In this document: positions 1 to 12,371 of the stretch, piece by piece
Layout of the letters: each line of letters starts with the position of its first letter
Numbering within the stretch: position 1 is the stretch's first letter
NCBI RefSeq assembly: GCF_017654505.1
Contig: NC_054570.1
Span: 1,510,931 to 1,574,930, forward strand
DNA from: Polyodon spathula
Taxonomy: Eukaryota > Chordata > Actinopteri > Acipenseriformes > Polyodontidae
Length of the DNA: 64,000 nucleotides
Reading direction: 5' to 3'
Program-made: the position numbers and the translations under genes
The notes under the pieces: model-generated
What the model saw: only the letters and a program-made list of their open reading frames with translations
What the model was told of the DNA's origin: nothing
Databases searched by the model: none

Positions 1-708
1 TACTTATCGCCCGTCCATGCCTACGACCGAATGATGCTTCTTTGTCTCCATCTGGGGGGGAGGTGGTGGGGGGGGGGGTGTCTTGCACAACTCATACACA
101 CACACGTGTGTGGGTGTGCACTTGTGGGGTTGTGAGGAGACTGCAGAAATATCCTGCCTTCTCACCACTGTCTCTCATATGCACACTTAGTAAAAGGGGG
201 GGGGGGGAAAAAGGAGGGGAGGGGGAAAGATGATGATCAGAGAGGGAGGGAGGGAGAGATGGGGGGGGGGGAGGGGGGGGGGGGGGGGGATTGAGAGAGA
301 TCGCGAGCAGCGAATGACTCTTTTCTTTGTCTCGATCTAGTGGTTGTTTGAGGTATAGGTAAATCTGCATAATGAGCTGTGTCGAGTGGCGCTATTTTAC
401 AAACTGCTTTTCAACAGGTCCAAAGTGTGACAGATTTAGGGAAAAAAACATCACTGTGTTGTGTGCGTGCGTGCGTAGTTTTTCCATTAACACACGCTGT
501 TAAAGTCAATAAGCCAACCTAGATGTTAATTCACAGTCGCCGAGTGTTTGACGGCTTCTTTTAGTAATACTATGTGTTATCCACTATTACAACAGTCTCT
601 GCTCCGTCCAAAAATACAATCGTGCATTTTACTGCAGAACATAATTATACGAGGTTACTTCGTGTTTAAGGATCATAACAGTGACTTTATAATCAATGCT
701 TGTTATAA

Positions 709-776
<68 letters not shown>

Positions 777-1232
777 GTTCGTTGGATTGAAGACAAAGAA
801 AAAACTCCCACTGGAGTTAGACAGCGAGGTTCGCTTCTCAGAGATTATTATTATTCTATAGCGGTTCAGGTTTACACCGCCCGGTCACTTCACTACGATC
901 TGCGCTTAATCAGACACACCTGATCTTGTTTCCTAGACACACGGGGATGATCAAGCTCATAGTAAAACCGGGACTTGAGGTAACGGCTCTGCAATAGGAG
1001 GAAATCTGACTTCGCTGTGTTTTTACTGCAGCTGGTTTTATAAAGGGAACAAGCTTTTAATGTCCTTTCCTTTGCAGGCAAGTAAAACCAGACCAGACCA
1101 GATGACAGGTATTGACAGGAAGTCTTCTCATGATGACACACAGTCGCAGAAAAGTCTTGCGACACACATCACGTTTCTCTGAGCAATTTACTTCCTCTTG
1201 TAACCGTATATGCAAACCACACCACTAGCAAT

Positions 1233-1264
<32 letters not shown>

Positions 1265-2058
1265 GCTAATGGGTTATGTGCAATATCCCAGTTCAGTCTG
1301 AAGAGTCTTGCAGAGCTGTTGTATTCTCAATAGAGCTCTCAAACATGGCTGGCTGAAAGATACACCACACTGAATCAGACCCAATGTACAGTCTTTGATT
1401 TACACCATCTCCCATATATATATATATATATATATGCACAAGCACACAACACGATTTTGCAAAACATTGAATAAACAACAAAACATGCATGCATGATAAA
1501 ATAGACACATACAATAACACTGTACAATTCTACACACAGCAGCTGAAGCAGATGTAAAAGCGCTGTGCTCTACAAACGCAACACAGTAGTAGTGGTATCT
1601 TGTGCTGTGAAATATCAACAGGGTGGTTTTTTTTTCACAACTTCTGAGGAAAATAATGAGGAAGCTGCAATTTCGTTTGGTGTGAAATCTCTGTTCCACC
1701 CCACAGTAAGTTAGATGCAAAGTGATATGAAGACATATCCAGCTTGGTGTCAAAATGATGGCTAATAGCCTTGATTAGGTTGCTCTCAAAACGTTTCCAA
1801 TAGTAAAAACATAGCAAAGGGTTACAAAACACAGAGCATAGGGAAGCATTGTAAAGCACAGAGAGGTCTGGTAAAGCATAAGGAAGCATTGTAAAGCACA
1901 GAGAGGTCTGGTAAAGTATAGGAAAGCATTGTAAAGCACAGAGAGGTCTGGTAAAGCATAGGGAATAACAACCCATGGTAAACTGACCCTTATAAAAGTT
2001 TCCCACAGCAAAAGCACAGCCCAGTGTAATAAAACACAGTCTCTTATGCTTCTGAGGG
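1..2058. other. Gene-free stretch with simple repeats
   Basis: Poly-G/GGGA-rich tracts lie at 54-80 and 196-290. An (ATA)n run lies at about 708-773, a (TTA)n run at 1236-1265 and a (TA)n run at about 1414-1434. I see no exon with plausible splice sites. Open frames here are low-complexity or shadows. Confidence 0.6.
1836..1964. repeat. 40-bp tandem repeat, three copies
   Basis: Three head-to-tail copies of a 40-bp unit containing GTAAAGCACAGAGAGGTCTG start at 1836, 1876 and 1916, with a partial fourth. Reading frames through it are repeat artefacts, not a gene. Confidence 0.85.
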
Positions 2059-5000
2059 CTAGTTAACTTTGACCTGAGAATACACAGTCTCCTTTGTGAC
2101 CGGGCCCGGCTGCCTGGCTGATGAAGGCAGGTTGTTGAGGTTCACTGTGGCATAGTTGAGTTTTGGATCATTACCATCACCATCCTGACAGAGAAACAAC
2201 AAGGTCACAAGAATTAAAGCAGACATGAGGTGCTGGCCAAGAGTCTTGCAGCACCCCCTCTGTATAGAATGAACTCATTTAGCTTCATCAAGTCGAATGA
2301 AACCTGCTGGGAATAAAGTCACGTTAACATATTGAATTGCACGCCGCTGCTTTATAGTTTTTCATAAACTTAACAAAAAAAACTGCCAGAAAATTTTATA
2401 TTTAGAAATCTAACATGATCAATTGTACTAGTGTTATGACTTCCGGTATATTTCTGCGATATCTTTTTTTTTTTTTTTTTTTTTTTTGTAGTTTCTTTGA
2501 TCACATGGTGTTTAATAAAAGATCTAAATTAAGTTCACGTCATTTTTTTTTTAAATGATGTCTTAATCCTAAAATTCTAGATGATACAAAACTTCTAACC
2601 ACAGCTGCAGCCAAAACAACTCTCTTTGCAGATTTATCATGACCATTATTATCACGTAAAAGAAATTGTGTTTTTGTAGAGAAAACCAAAAATGAAACAT
2701 TCGGTAAAACTAAAACGCGGCTCCTGAACTGAAAGCCAGCTGAATTTCATGCTGCCTTAAATCTGAATCTACTGCACTGAATCATGCAGCAAGGCAGAGC
2801 CAAGACCAGCTTCACTTTTTACTTTGAATCTGTGTGCGAAAATGTCAAAGAAGACTCACCACTGGGTTTGCTGTGATCCCGTTCACCTCTTTGGGCAAAG
2901 ACAAAGAATCAGAGCTTAAAATAGATTCTGTGGGCAAAGACAAGAAGACAGCAATTTCTACAAGCAATCTCCAGGCCCTTCATTACAATCCCCTGTTAGT
3001 TTTACAAAGCTAGAAGCGCGGGCCGAGGGCAGATAATTCAAGTTCCAGCCAGCAGCTCTCTGAAGGAGCTGGTTTCTAATTTTGTATCCTTAACATTATA
3101 TATACTTTTTCATTTTTTATTATTGGACGTGTCAGTAATAGAGGAGTTCAGAAACAGAGACGGGATGTCGAGTCAGATCCTGGATTTTAATAAAACAACA
3201 GTTGCGATGGCAACACAAGGCTGCGATGGGAGCCTTTGTGACAGTTGTTTATCTAAACTGTAACGGGTCATGCTGCAATCACAGGATAATGTGAAGTAAC
3301 TTCCAACCCTCTTTAAAACAGGTGATTTAAGGTTGTTTTTGGTGGGTAGGGGAAGTGTAGTGTGGGGGTTGGGGTTGGGGTTGGGGTGGGGTTGGGGTTG
3401 GGGTTAGGGTTAGGGATTAGGTGTTAGGGTTGGGGTTGGAGTTGGGGTTGGGGTAGGGGTAGGGTGAGTGTGAGGCACTGATATGCTTACTGTATAAGTA
3501 GCTTGTAATTAGTGTAGCAGCAGAAGCAGTTAGGCAGTAATTTTGCATTAGCAGTAGATGGTTGTCTTACCCTGTGCCTGGCTTCGTTTCCTCTTGATCA
3601 CACAGAAAGCTCCAATCCCCAGCATGACCAGAATCACCAAAACAACAGGGACCACGATTCTGACCACGGCTTCATTATCTGGACCTGAAAACATAGACAC
3701 AGAGAGAGGTGAACACACTGGACCAGTACGACCCCTCTGGAGACAGAATCAAACAGGCACACACTGCACTGCTCGCTGCTGCACTGTTATATCAGTGCTG
3801 TACTGTACCATTCTCCCCTGTGCTGTACTCTAATCCCCTGTACTGTACCTTGCTCCCCTGTGCTCTACCCTGCTCCTCTTGCTCTGTACCCAGCTACCCT
3901 GTGCTGTACCCTGCCCCCCTGTGCTGTACCCTGCTCCCCTGTGCTCTACCCAGCCCCCCTGTGCTGTTCCCTGCTCCCCTGGGCTCTACCCTGCTCCCCT
4001 GTGCTATACCCTGCTACCCTATGCTGTACCCTGCTCCCCTGTGCTCTACCCTGATCCCCTGGCCTTGCCCTGCACCACTGTCAAAGCCATGCCCAGAGGA
4101 ATCAGAAAGCAAGGAGTGTAATACCTGGACCTGCAATCATCACAGTGAAGTTCAGAGATACCCGCTGAAACACAAGTTTACATCTGTATGTTCCTCCATC
4201 CGTCTTCTCCACACTTCTGATAGTTAACGTGCTTATGTTTGCGTTGTTAATGTATTTACTTGTGTCTGATATGACTATATTGTTATGTGTCCATTCCCAC
4301 CTCTGAACCTCAGGGAGACCCCAGCAGGTAAGAGTCAGGGAGCTGCCTTCAGGAACGGGGTTACTGTGAGAGGCTGCACCTGCAGAGCAGAGACAGGAGT
4401 TAGACCAGGAGCCGCTAGCACCTCATCAATACAGCAATCATAGAGCTCAATTAATCAATGCAATTCATTCATAGAAACAAAACAATACTTCAAATTGTTA
4501 CTGGCAACATTGGTAACAACAATGCAATGAGTTTCTGTTAACTATAAACAAAATAAAAGCTGTACAGCTACATGCAGCAGGGTACCCTGGCCCCAGTGGC
4601 AAAGGCTTAAAATAGCTGCGACAATAGAGCTGATATAATTCACACAGACGGTGGTTTGTCCAAGGCCTTCATCAATCTTATAAGCGATAAACTCAGTTTC
4701 TTCTAGTTTGTGCCGCAGAATGTATGACTCAGTGTTTGAATGGATGGATAAACTGTTCCTTATCAGCACTGTACCGTACCTCTCAGAGCAATCAGAGTGA
4801 ACCCTTTCTTGTAGTCTCCTTTCCTGTTGTTCGACACCAGACAGTTATATTTTACATCCTTCAGGGAAGAAACAGCTTCGGGATTAATTGAGTGGGACAC
4901 ACCTCGTCTACACTCAGCATCACTATCCTTTTCACACCAGACGTTCCTCTCCAGCCCTGTATAACCCAGCAGCCACAGAGACACGCTGACATTACTCCTC

Positions 5001-5895
5001 TCTGACAGCCAGCGGGACAGACTGCTGGCTCTTTGATTGGGACACAGTGTGAAGGTCCCGCCTGCTACCGTGAACTTCTCTTCATCATCACCGCCACTCG
5101 CAGACTCACCTGGAAACAAAATGAAAACAGGTTTTTATTCCAAAGTTCAAAAATGAAAAAGAAGAAACAGAATAAAATCCGAGTGCCTTTCACTTCAAAT
5201 GAAATTCCTGAACGGAGAGTAGAAAAATTCTACAATTAAATGCAAACTTTTTTTGTTTGTTTGTTTTGTCCTCATCCATAATAATCATTTAACACCCAAT
5301 AGTGCTGAATTTAGATTTTTTAAATATTATTATTATTAGTAGTAGTATTATTATTAGTATTATTAGTAATAAGCATATATATATACATAATTATATTTAT
5401 TTAGTATTATTATTATTATTATTATTAGTTTTGCAGAAATGTATGCCCTTGCAGTAATATTAGTAATGGCATTGTATTTGAATATTTATACACTTTTGTA
5501 TGTATTGATAACCCTGAGTCACGGAGCTCTGACTGTGAGTGCAGGAGCTGCTCTTCAGATCCAATTCATAGAGGCATGAACACAGGCTTGATCGTCCACA
5601 ATGTCTACAGAGAAGCAAGAGTCAGCTGCTGTGGATCAAGGCCCCTCTTGTTTCACTGGTAAAGCACTGGACAGTGCTGACCCACACCAATAAAAAGACA
5701 CAGTGGCTGATCTCACACCCAGAAATTGTCATGCAAGTCAGTATATAAAAGATATAAAAGACAAATCTTGAGGTGTTCTAACACACACACACGCACGCAC
5801 GCACGCACGCACGCATGCCTGTTTCATATAAAACAAACGTGTGTCTCACCCGCAACCAGGAGCAGAGCAACCCAGAAAGAGGCGAACGAACCCAT
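2059..5895 (-). CDS. Ig-superfamily inhibitory-type receptor with ITIM and ITSM, six exons, complete
   Basis: Exons in transcript order are 5850-5895, 4780-5109, 4131-4379, 3571-3684, 2860-2888 and 2059-2184. All have GT-AG borders and joined phases, giving 297 aa. Exon 1 is a signal peptide (MGSFASFWVALLLVA). Exon 2 (residues about 16-125) is a V-like Ig domain with four Cys, including FTLC and YNCLV. Exon 3 (126-208) is a C2-type domain with LTLTCWG and DGGTYRC. Exon 4 holds the membrane helix (VVPVVLVILVMLGIGAF) followed by a basic KRKR stop-transfer. The last exon carries LNYATV (265-270), an ITIM, and TVYSQV (289-294), an ITSM. Such motifs recruit SHP phosphatases or SAP-type adaptors, so an inhibitory or switch receptor on immune cells is likely. 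The tail recalls CEACAM1, PECAM1, SLAM and Siglec tails. The V domain does not place it in any one family. Introns hold minisatellites at 3800-4075 and a telomere-like tract at 3361-3470. Confidence 0.82.
2245..2620. mobile_element. Dispersed non-autonomous element, copy A
   Basis: This copy shares a block (AATGAAACCTGCTGG..., ...ATGACTTCCG..., T-tract, ...GTAGTTTCTTTGATCAC..., ...CCTAAAATTCTAGATGAT) with 24664-24990 and 29788-30150, and with fragments near 31475-31545 and 63585-63655. The right end reads GATACAAAACTTCTAACCACAGCTG. Inverted TTTTGCATCA-type ends seen across copies suggest a small DNA transposon. It lies in the last intron of the ITIM receptor gene. Confidence 0.6.
3361..3470. 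repeat. Interstitial telomere-like G-rich tract
   Basis: A run of GGGGTT units mixed with true GGGTTA units, inside an intron of the ITIM receptor gene. A shorter CCCTAA-like patch occurs at 7800-7826. Confidence 0.75.
3790..4072. repeat. Minisatellite with about 20-bp CCCTGTGCTGTACCCTGCTC unit
   Basis: About 13 imperfect copies of a 20-bp unit lie in the intron between the C2 and membrane exons of the ITIM receptor. The frames open through it are periodic and not coding. Confidence 0.85.
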
Positions 5896-6326
5896 CTCTG
5901 ACCTCGCCGATCGACACGCAGGACTGTTTCAGAGGGGCGTCTCTTCCACTGAATATCACTTCACCTGAGTCTGTCACTTCCCCATCCAACACCACGGCTG
6001 ACCAATCCAATTGCTTCTGCATTTCTAGGAGAGTGAAAAAGAAACAAAGCTGTGAGATATATTTAAAAAATAAAGTAGATCACAGTATCTGATGTTGGGT
6101 TAAATCTATTCAAACAGTTTATTATTATGATTTCTGATTCTATTATACAGCCATAGAAAGCTTAAACTGTAATTACACACCTTCTTGTGTAGCTGAAATG
6201 AAACAACATTTCAAATAGATTGCCTTTCCCAAAGTGTTATGTAATTGCACTGCATTTGCACAAGTGCTTGAACAGTTGCAGTGTAATTGCTATGTCTTGA
6301 ATACTTGATGCACTTTTGGTGTTCTA

Positions 6327-6342
6327 CCACTAGATGGTGCTG
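6327..6342 (+). promoter_or_regulatory. CTCF-like motif
   Basis: CCACTAGATGGTGCTG fits the core CTCF consensus CCASYAGRKGGC except for T in place of the final C of the core. Confidence 0.4.
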
Positions 6343-6841
6343 GTGTTAAGACACGCTAAATGTACGTTGTCTTCTTTGATGATGTCATCATATTTTACAC
6401 TCTGCAAAGAACTTAAAGTAAACTATGGCCATGTGAAGGTATTTGCTACAGTTAATGATAACTATTGAAATATCTTATTTTTTTAAGTTTTGTTACTAGG
6501 GCACAATATTTAATTTGCATTACTATTAAATAATGGAAATATATATGGGAACAAGGGGTTCCCATACAAACGTCCAACCCCAAAAAGATAAATACAAAAA
6601 AAAGAAAATACACAATCTATCACTGCCCCCGTTGTAACCCTTTCTGTCACTAATACTGCAGTTCCATCATTACACCACAAGGTGTCAGTGTATCCCACAA
6701 AATTCTCCAGCAGTGTTTGGTTCAAGAGGGTTCAGGAGCTGCTCGGTTCTAGTTATCAGCCATAGACTTATGTAATGCCATAGACTTATGTAGTTATCAG
6801 CCATAGACTTATGTAATCCAGTCTTTATATTAGTGATCAGG

Positions 6842-6907
6842 AGCGCCATCTAGTGCACAGCTAGGGAATTGCCAGCAAAACAAAACTTGAACCACTAGAT
6901 GGCGCTG
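6842..6907. promoter_or_regulatory. Divergent pair of CTCF-like motifs
   Basis: GCACTAGATGGCGCT reads on the minus strand at 6842-6856 and CCACTAGATGGCGCTG on the plus strand at 6892-6907. Both fit the CTCF core and point away from each other, 35 bp apart. This may be an insulator between the ITIM receptor gene and the rest of the window, or part of an unrecognised repeat. Confidence 0.45.
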
Positions 6908-7582
6908 CTGGCTCTTGCTTCTATAATGACACGTTGGGTGATCTAGCCTGAGCTAGACGTATCTATGAACTGAAATGCGTTCTCCATCTCTGTTGTAGTT
7001 TCTGTTTCGAGCTTTATTTTCCAGGGTTAGCAATTCCTGTTTTTTTTTTTTTTTCAAAGGTGAAATTATTATTTTTTTTATGTTTTTTTTTTTTTTTTAA
7101 AGAAATGACCGCCAGTGTTGTGCAAGCATATTTCTGATTTAGTTTGACCATAAACGACGCTCTCGGTATTATTCCAACCTCTGATTTCAGCAGTGAGGTG
7201 CTTCACCTTGACATATACTAAAGACTTTTAGTTTTGGAGATAAGAGTCATGGACACTAAACTATGCAATTGTAGGGCAATGACAAGAAACTCAGAGGTTG
7301 ATAAGACAGAAAAAATATCTCATGAAATTGATGTGTTGGAAACACACTTTACCTAGGCTTCCTGTTAATAACACCCACCCACCCACGGTCACACAAGATT
7401 CTTTACTCCTAATTCTTTTGAAATACCCTAAACTCACAGTGCAGAATACACTGTGTTTATTAATGGCTATTGCCAGTGATGTTTTGTTTATGCTTTATTT
7501 TAATGAGCACTCTTCTAGTTCATAAACAACTGGCTTCAAAAACTCCTGTGAGTGTCAGTGTGTTCAATTTTTTTAGAGATCA

Positions 7583-7780
7583 GTATCTCTCTCTGTGTGT
7601 CAGTGTGTCAGATCTGATTGCAGATTGAGTATGTCTCTCTGTGTGTCAGTGTGTCAGATCTGATTGCAGATTGAGTATGTGTCTCTGTGTGTAAGTGTGT
7701 CAGATCTTATTGAATATTCAATATCTCTCTGTGTGTCAGTGTGTCAGATCGTATTGAATATTCAGTAGCTCTCTGTGTCA
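7583..7780. repeat. Tandem repeat, about 46-bp unit, four copies
   Basis: Four copies of a unit with CTCTGTGTGTCAGTGTGTCAG followed by ATCTGATTGCAGATTGAGTA or variants. Repeat starts step by 44 to 46 bp. Confidence 0.8.
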
Positions 7781-8614
7781 AATATTTTTGCATGATGTAA
7801 CCCTAACCTAATCCTAACCCTAACGCTTTTCTGATACAGTTGTGTACTTACATAAACCCTGCAAAAATATTTCCACATTAAGTGCATTTTAACTATGAAT
7901 ACTAACATTGTCACGATGTGTAAGCATGCATGTATTTACTAAGTAAAAACAGGAATTAGAGACACTTATTGTAAAGTGTTACTATTTTTTACAGTTACAA
8001 ACTAACTGAAAACAAATATAACTCCCCTCTTTCCCGGTGCCATCTTACTGTTGAAATATAACCACCACTCTTTCCCGTGTTCTATATGCCATCTTACTAT
8101 GATATACTATATAATATATAAAAAATACAGCTGTTAATTCTAATGGGGAAGTCGAACCAGAAAATAGAAATAAATTATTCCAGATAAACAAAAAAACAGT
8201 GATTTCCTGTCTTATTGAAATTTTTAAATACATAGACAATCTGTGTACTATTAAAGAAAGAATATAGAATATTGTACAGTTGTTGGTGTCTAGAATGCAC
8301 TGTTCTTCTGCCTTGTGCAACGGGAGAGGTTCTGCATGGGCTGTGGTGAGCACACCTCACAATGCCATCACATTCAGGGGGGGTCAGACCAGACATCTTG
8401 CTTTTTTTCTTTTAAATTTCCCCCCCCTTCCCGTTCGGTCGTGGGTCCGGGCCCGGCAAGAGCAGTAGTTTATAGGGAAATGAAAGAGAGAAAAACAAAT
8501 GGGTAACCTCACAATTCTCTTTCCAGTAAGGAGAAAGGAGCCCAAAGAGGAAAAACGACTCTCCTTTCACTTTCACCAATATATCATATATATAATATAG
8601 CCTAATATATATAT

Positions 8615-8687
<73 letters not shown>

Positions 8688-9029
8688 CGTCGCAGCGCAG
8701 ACAAATGTATTTTCACCCTTGTGTAATTCAAGGTGGCAGACCACAGACGCGTTTAGTAAACTTCGACCACATTTTAATGAACAAAAAGCACACTACACAA
8801 TTTCGAGTCATTTAACAAATGGCATTCATCATAAAACAAAACGATTGCATTTGAAGTAGTTGTTAAGGCTCTAGTATTGCGTGTGCCTTTATTTTTTTAA
8901 TAAATCTGTCTTGTGTGTTTCCTGCAGCTCAGACAGATTGAATGCACAATGCTTGGGTGCTACTTTTTGTTTTGGATCAGTCCAAAGCATTTCTAATGGA
9001 TTGAGGAGATCTGGTGAACTCAGATCAGA

Positions 9030-9062
<33 letters not shown>

Positions 9063-9734
9063 AGAAGTCTAGAGTTGACTTAGCCGTATGCTTTAGATTG
9101 TGCTGGAAGATTAAAAAAAAAAGACTTGACATTAGGTTTGCTGTTTAATTATTATTAACTGTGTTACTAAGTATATAAAAAAAACCCACTAGTGTAGGGA
9201 TAGATATAGTTTGATTCAATTCAGTGATTCTGCACTGCTATAAAATTCTCTAAACAGCTGTGCTTTAGCACCTGTATTAGAGCACCACGTTTCTTCTGTA
9301 GTTTTGATTTGCGGTGGGTGTGGAATCCAAACCACTGGAACTGAAAATCTGGGGAGATTGTCCAGATAGACATATTTAATGATTATTTATTTTAATAAGA
9401 CAGCTGTAACAAGCCACGCATGCAAGTCTTTTAAAAGCAGCAAGAGAAAAGGAACACAGCCACACGCGATAAAACGCAGGAGACTTTTCAGTTATTTAAG
9501 ATGCCTAATTAATTAAAAGAAGCACAAAGCCGCCTGACATTTTCACGCAACACGCCAGCATATTGTTTCTCTATCCCTGATCACTGAGCAGAAATTCAAA
9601 TTCTGACTCCCTGACGTTTTCATGCAGGTGAGTGTACAAAGGATATCAATGACAGATCTATCTATCTATCTATCTATCTATCTATATATATATATATATA
9701 TATATATATCTATATCTTATAGAGAGAGAGAGAG

Positions 9735-9776
<42 letters not shown>

Positions 9777-10262
9777 TTTTGTGTTCAATATGTACTCAGC
9801 GCTCTTACACTACAAGCGCTCTATAAGTCTTAGTGTGTTGCGGTGGTTACTTCTGCTTAGAAAGACGACCACATAATCAACAGCTAAATCAATCTGAGTT
9901 CATATCAACTTGCTGTTGTTTTTAAAAAGCCTGACTATATTGTCAAAGTCATGCTGTTTTTGTGGTCAGGCAATGACATTGCTTTGCACACTTTTTGTTT
10001 TGCACCTCGTTAGTTTCACCCCCACCCACCACCACCACCCACCCCAACCCGCACACACACACCTCCCCCTTACCAACTCACGCAATCGCAGTCTGAGAGG
10101 GGCTGTTAAATTTCATATCTCCCCTTCTAAAAAAAGAAGATAATGAGCCAGCCCCCTTCTGAAAGTGGACTGCTTTGCTATCCTTCACCTGACGTAAAAG
10201 CGATAGCGGGAGGACCATTTTCGGTGTAAGCAAAGCACAGCAGAGACGTGAACCACGTGTTC

Positions 10263-10905
10263 TCAAGCACAGTAACCAGCCCCCTTCTCAAAGCACAGTG
10301 AAGATAATGAACCAGCCCCCTTCTCAAAGCACAGTGAAGAGAATGAACCAGCCCCCTTCTCAAAGCACAGTGAAGATAATGAACCAGCCCCCTTCTCAAA
10401 GCACAGAGAAGATAATGAACCAGCCCCCTTCTCAAAGCACAGTGAAGATAATGAACCAGCCCCCTTCTCAAAGCACAGTGAAGATAATGAACCAGCCCCC
10501 TTCTCAAAGCACAGAGAAGATAATGAACCAGCCCCCTTCTCAAAGCACAGTGAAGATAATGAACCAGCCCCCTTCTCAAAGCACAGTGAAGATAATGAAC
10601 CAGCCCCCTTCTCAAAGCACAGAGAAGATAATGAACCAGCCCCCTTCTCAAAGCACAGTGAAGATAATGAACCAGCCCCCTTCTCAAAGCACAGTGAAGA
10701 TAATGAACCAGCCCCCTTCTCAAAGCACAGAGAAGATAATGAACCAGCCCCCTTCTCAAAGCACAGTGAAGATAATGAACCAGCCCCCTTCTCAAAGCAC
10801 AGTGAAGATAATGAACCAGCCCCCTTCTCAAAGCACAGTGAAGATAATGAACCAGCCCTCTTCTCAAAGCACAGTGAAGATAATGAACCAGCCACCTTCT
10901 CGTTA
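10263..10905. repeat. 36-bp minisatellite, array 1 (17 units plus a decayed end)
   Basis: The unit contains AACCAGCCCCCTTCTCAAAG followed by CACAGTGAAGATAATG. Because 36 is a multiple of 3, frames stay open on both strands for over 200 codons; they are artefacts. Units alternate GTG,GTG,GAG at one position, giving a 108-bp higher-order period. A diverged unit lies just outside at about 10138-10167. Confidence 0.95.
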
Positions 10906-12131
10906 TACTTTTTTAGACTACTGATCAGCGTCGATCTATAATCAGCCTGTATCTAAAAGCACATAAAAATATATGTTTCCAGTTTAGTCTTCAAAGAATC
11001 CAATCTTTCAACCCGCCTCGTGACGTCGATCTGAAGAGAGTTCCACAGGAGACCAAATCCTCCGCCTCCAGTCGTTAAGCTTTAGCACAAAGACGGCACT
11101 CTGCAAAATGACGGTGCGGGAGTAGCAGCAGAGTGTGGTCAGTACCGTGCTGTCAAACAGCAAGAGGACAGAGGTGAGCATCATAGGAGGCAGGTAAGAG
11201 ACGACACGTCAACACATGCAGATCACCACCGGAATCACACGTGAATAGCTGTACAGCGCTTCCTTTGAGTTCTGAAGCCATTCGTTTTGAATGCAGCCTA
11301 CCTGTTAATTCATGTGGATTAATTCCGTGTTCCTTTGTGCGGAGTTACAATGCACTTTAAATCAACATGCCTCTAATGTTTAAATTATTTTCTGATACAT
11401 CTGTGCACGTACATCTATCATGTAAAAATATGTCCACATGAAGTCCATTGTAACCGTGCATGCTGACAAGACAATGATGTGTAAGCACACGAACTACGCT
11501 GTAGGAAGAGTGGGATAAGTCGGAGAGAGGGAGTTCTAGAGAAAGAGAGAGAGAAGGGGTGAGGGGGAGACGAGGTTGGGGAGGTGAGGGGTTTGGGCAT
11601 CTAGCCAACACTACCCAGGGTTCCGTGCGTTTGGTGGGCGTTATCATGCGTTCGGTTTAGTCATCTCCAAACCGAGCGGCACACCTTGACTGAAAATAGT
11701 TCTTATTTCTTATTTCAAACCCTGCGCGTTTCACAGAAACGATTAAAAGAATGTAACCACACCAGTCTGCTTCTGCAGAGGTGTGAAAAAAACATCCGCG
11801 TTGAATCGCTCGCTGACACCAGCACTGGGGCAAAAGGCACATACAAAAAAAAAAAAAAAAAAAAAAAACCCAAAAAAAAAAAAAAAAAAAAACAAATAAA
11901 ACGATCAGCATTGAGATCTCATCTCAGATAAGATAGCTAGATGAGATAACAGGTGGCGGATGTCTGTCGGATCTGAACTCAATCTGAAACTCAAAATTGC
12001 GAAGACAGATTTGTTTGCACACCTGCCAAGTCTGCAGCTTAGCTAATGAAAGACTCTCATGTCCGACAGGTCCCAAATATTTCTGACAGGCTCTGTCTCA
12101 GAGCAGGCGCCGTGACTTTCTATTGTGCTGG

Positions 12132-12371
12132 TTAACAATTGTCATCACGGAGATGCTGCAGAGTGATCTGTCCATCTCGGGCAGGTGTTGTGACTCTTGG
12201 TCTCCCGGTTGGCGTCCTGTCATTGACAGAGTGTGTCTGGTTATACCGTCTCTCCAGGTTTGAAATCGCTGGATGTGAGCACCCAAGACGGCGAGCCACA
12301 GTCCGCTGCCCCAGTCCAGCCTCCAACATGCCGATCGCACGAAGGCGCTGCTCTCTTGACAGACGTGGCAT
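12132..12371 (-). pseudogene. Truncated Tc1/mariner transposase (N-terminal fragment)
   Basis: A 79-codon reading frame begins MPRLSREQRLRAIGMLEAG and contains a helix-turn-helix segment (RTVARRLGCSHPAISNLERR) followed by a GRPR-type hinge (TGRPRVTT). This is the usual start of Tc1-like transposases of about 340 aa. The frame stops soon after LQHLRD and no DDE catalytic domain follows. A (TA)n run abuts the start. The element cannot move on its own. Confidence 0.85.

Larger units (their letters stand above)
5896..10262. other. Repeat-rich intergenic region without recognisable genes
   Basis: Holds (CA)n at about 8622-8684, a poly-C tract at about 9031-9061, TCTA/TA/GA runs at 9658-9776, and CTCF-like sites near 6327 and 6842-6907. 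No ORF resembles a known protein or has convincing exon borders. Confidence 0.5.

Noticed and set aside
3709..4227. 172-codon Cys/Pro-rich ORF
   Set aside because: A 20-bp minisatellite inside an intron of the ITIM receptor, ending in the antisense of its C2 exon.
10263..10905. CRISPR array
   Set aside because: Units are contiguous with no unique spacers, and the genome is plainly eukaryotic.
10178..10924. Long ORFs of over 200 codons on both strands
   Set aside because: They are the 36-bp minisatellite read in open frames; unit length divisible by three keeps any stop-free frame open.
11030..11200. Possible LINE or gene fragment
   Set aside because: Some protein-like composition but no frame longer than a few dozen codons and no motif I can recognise.
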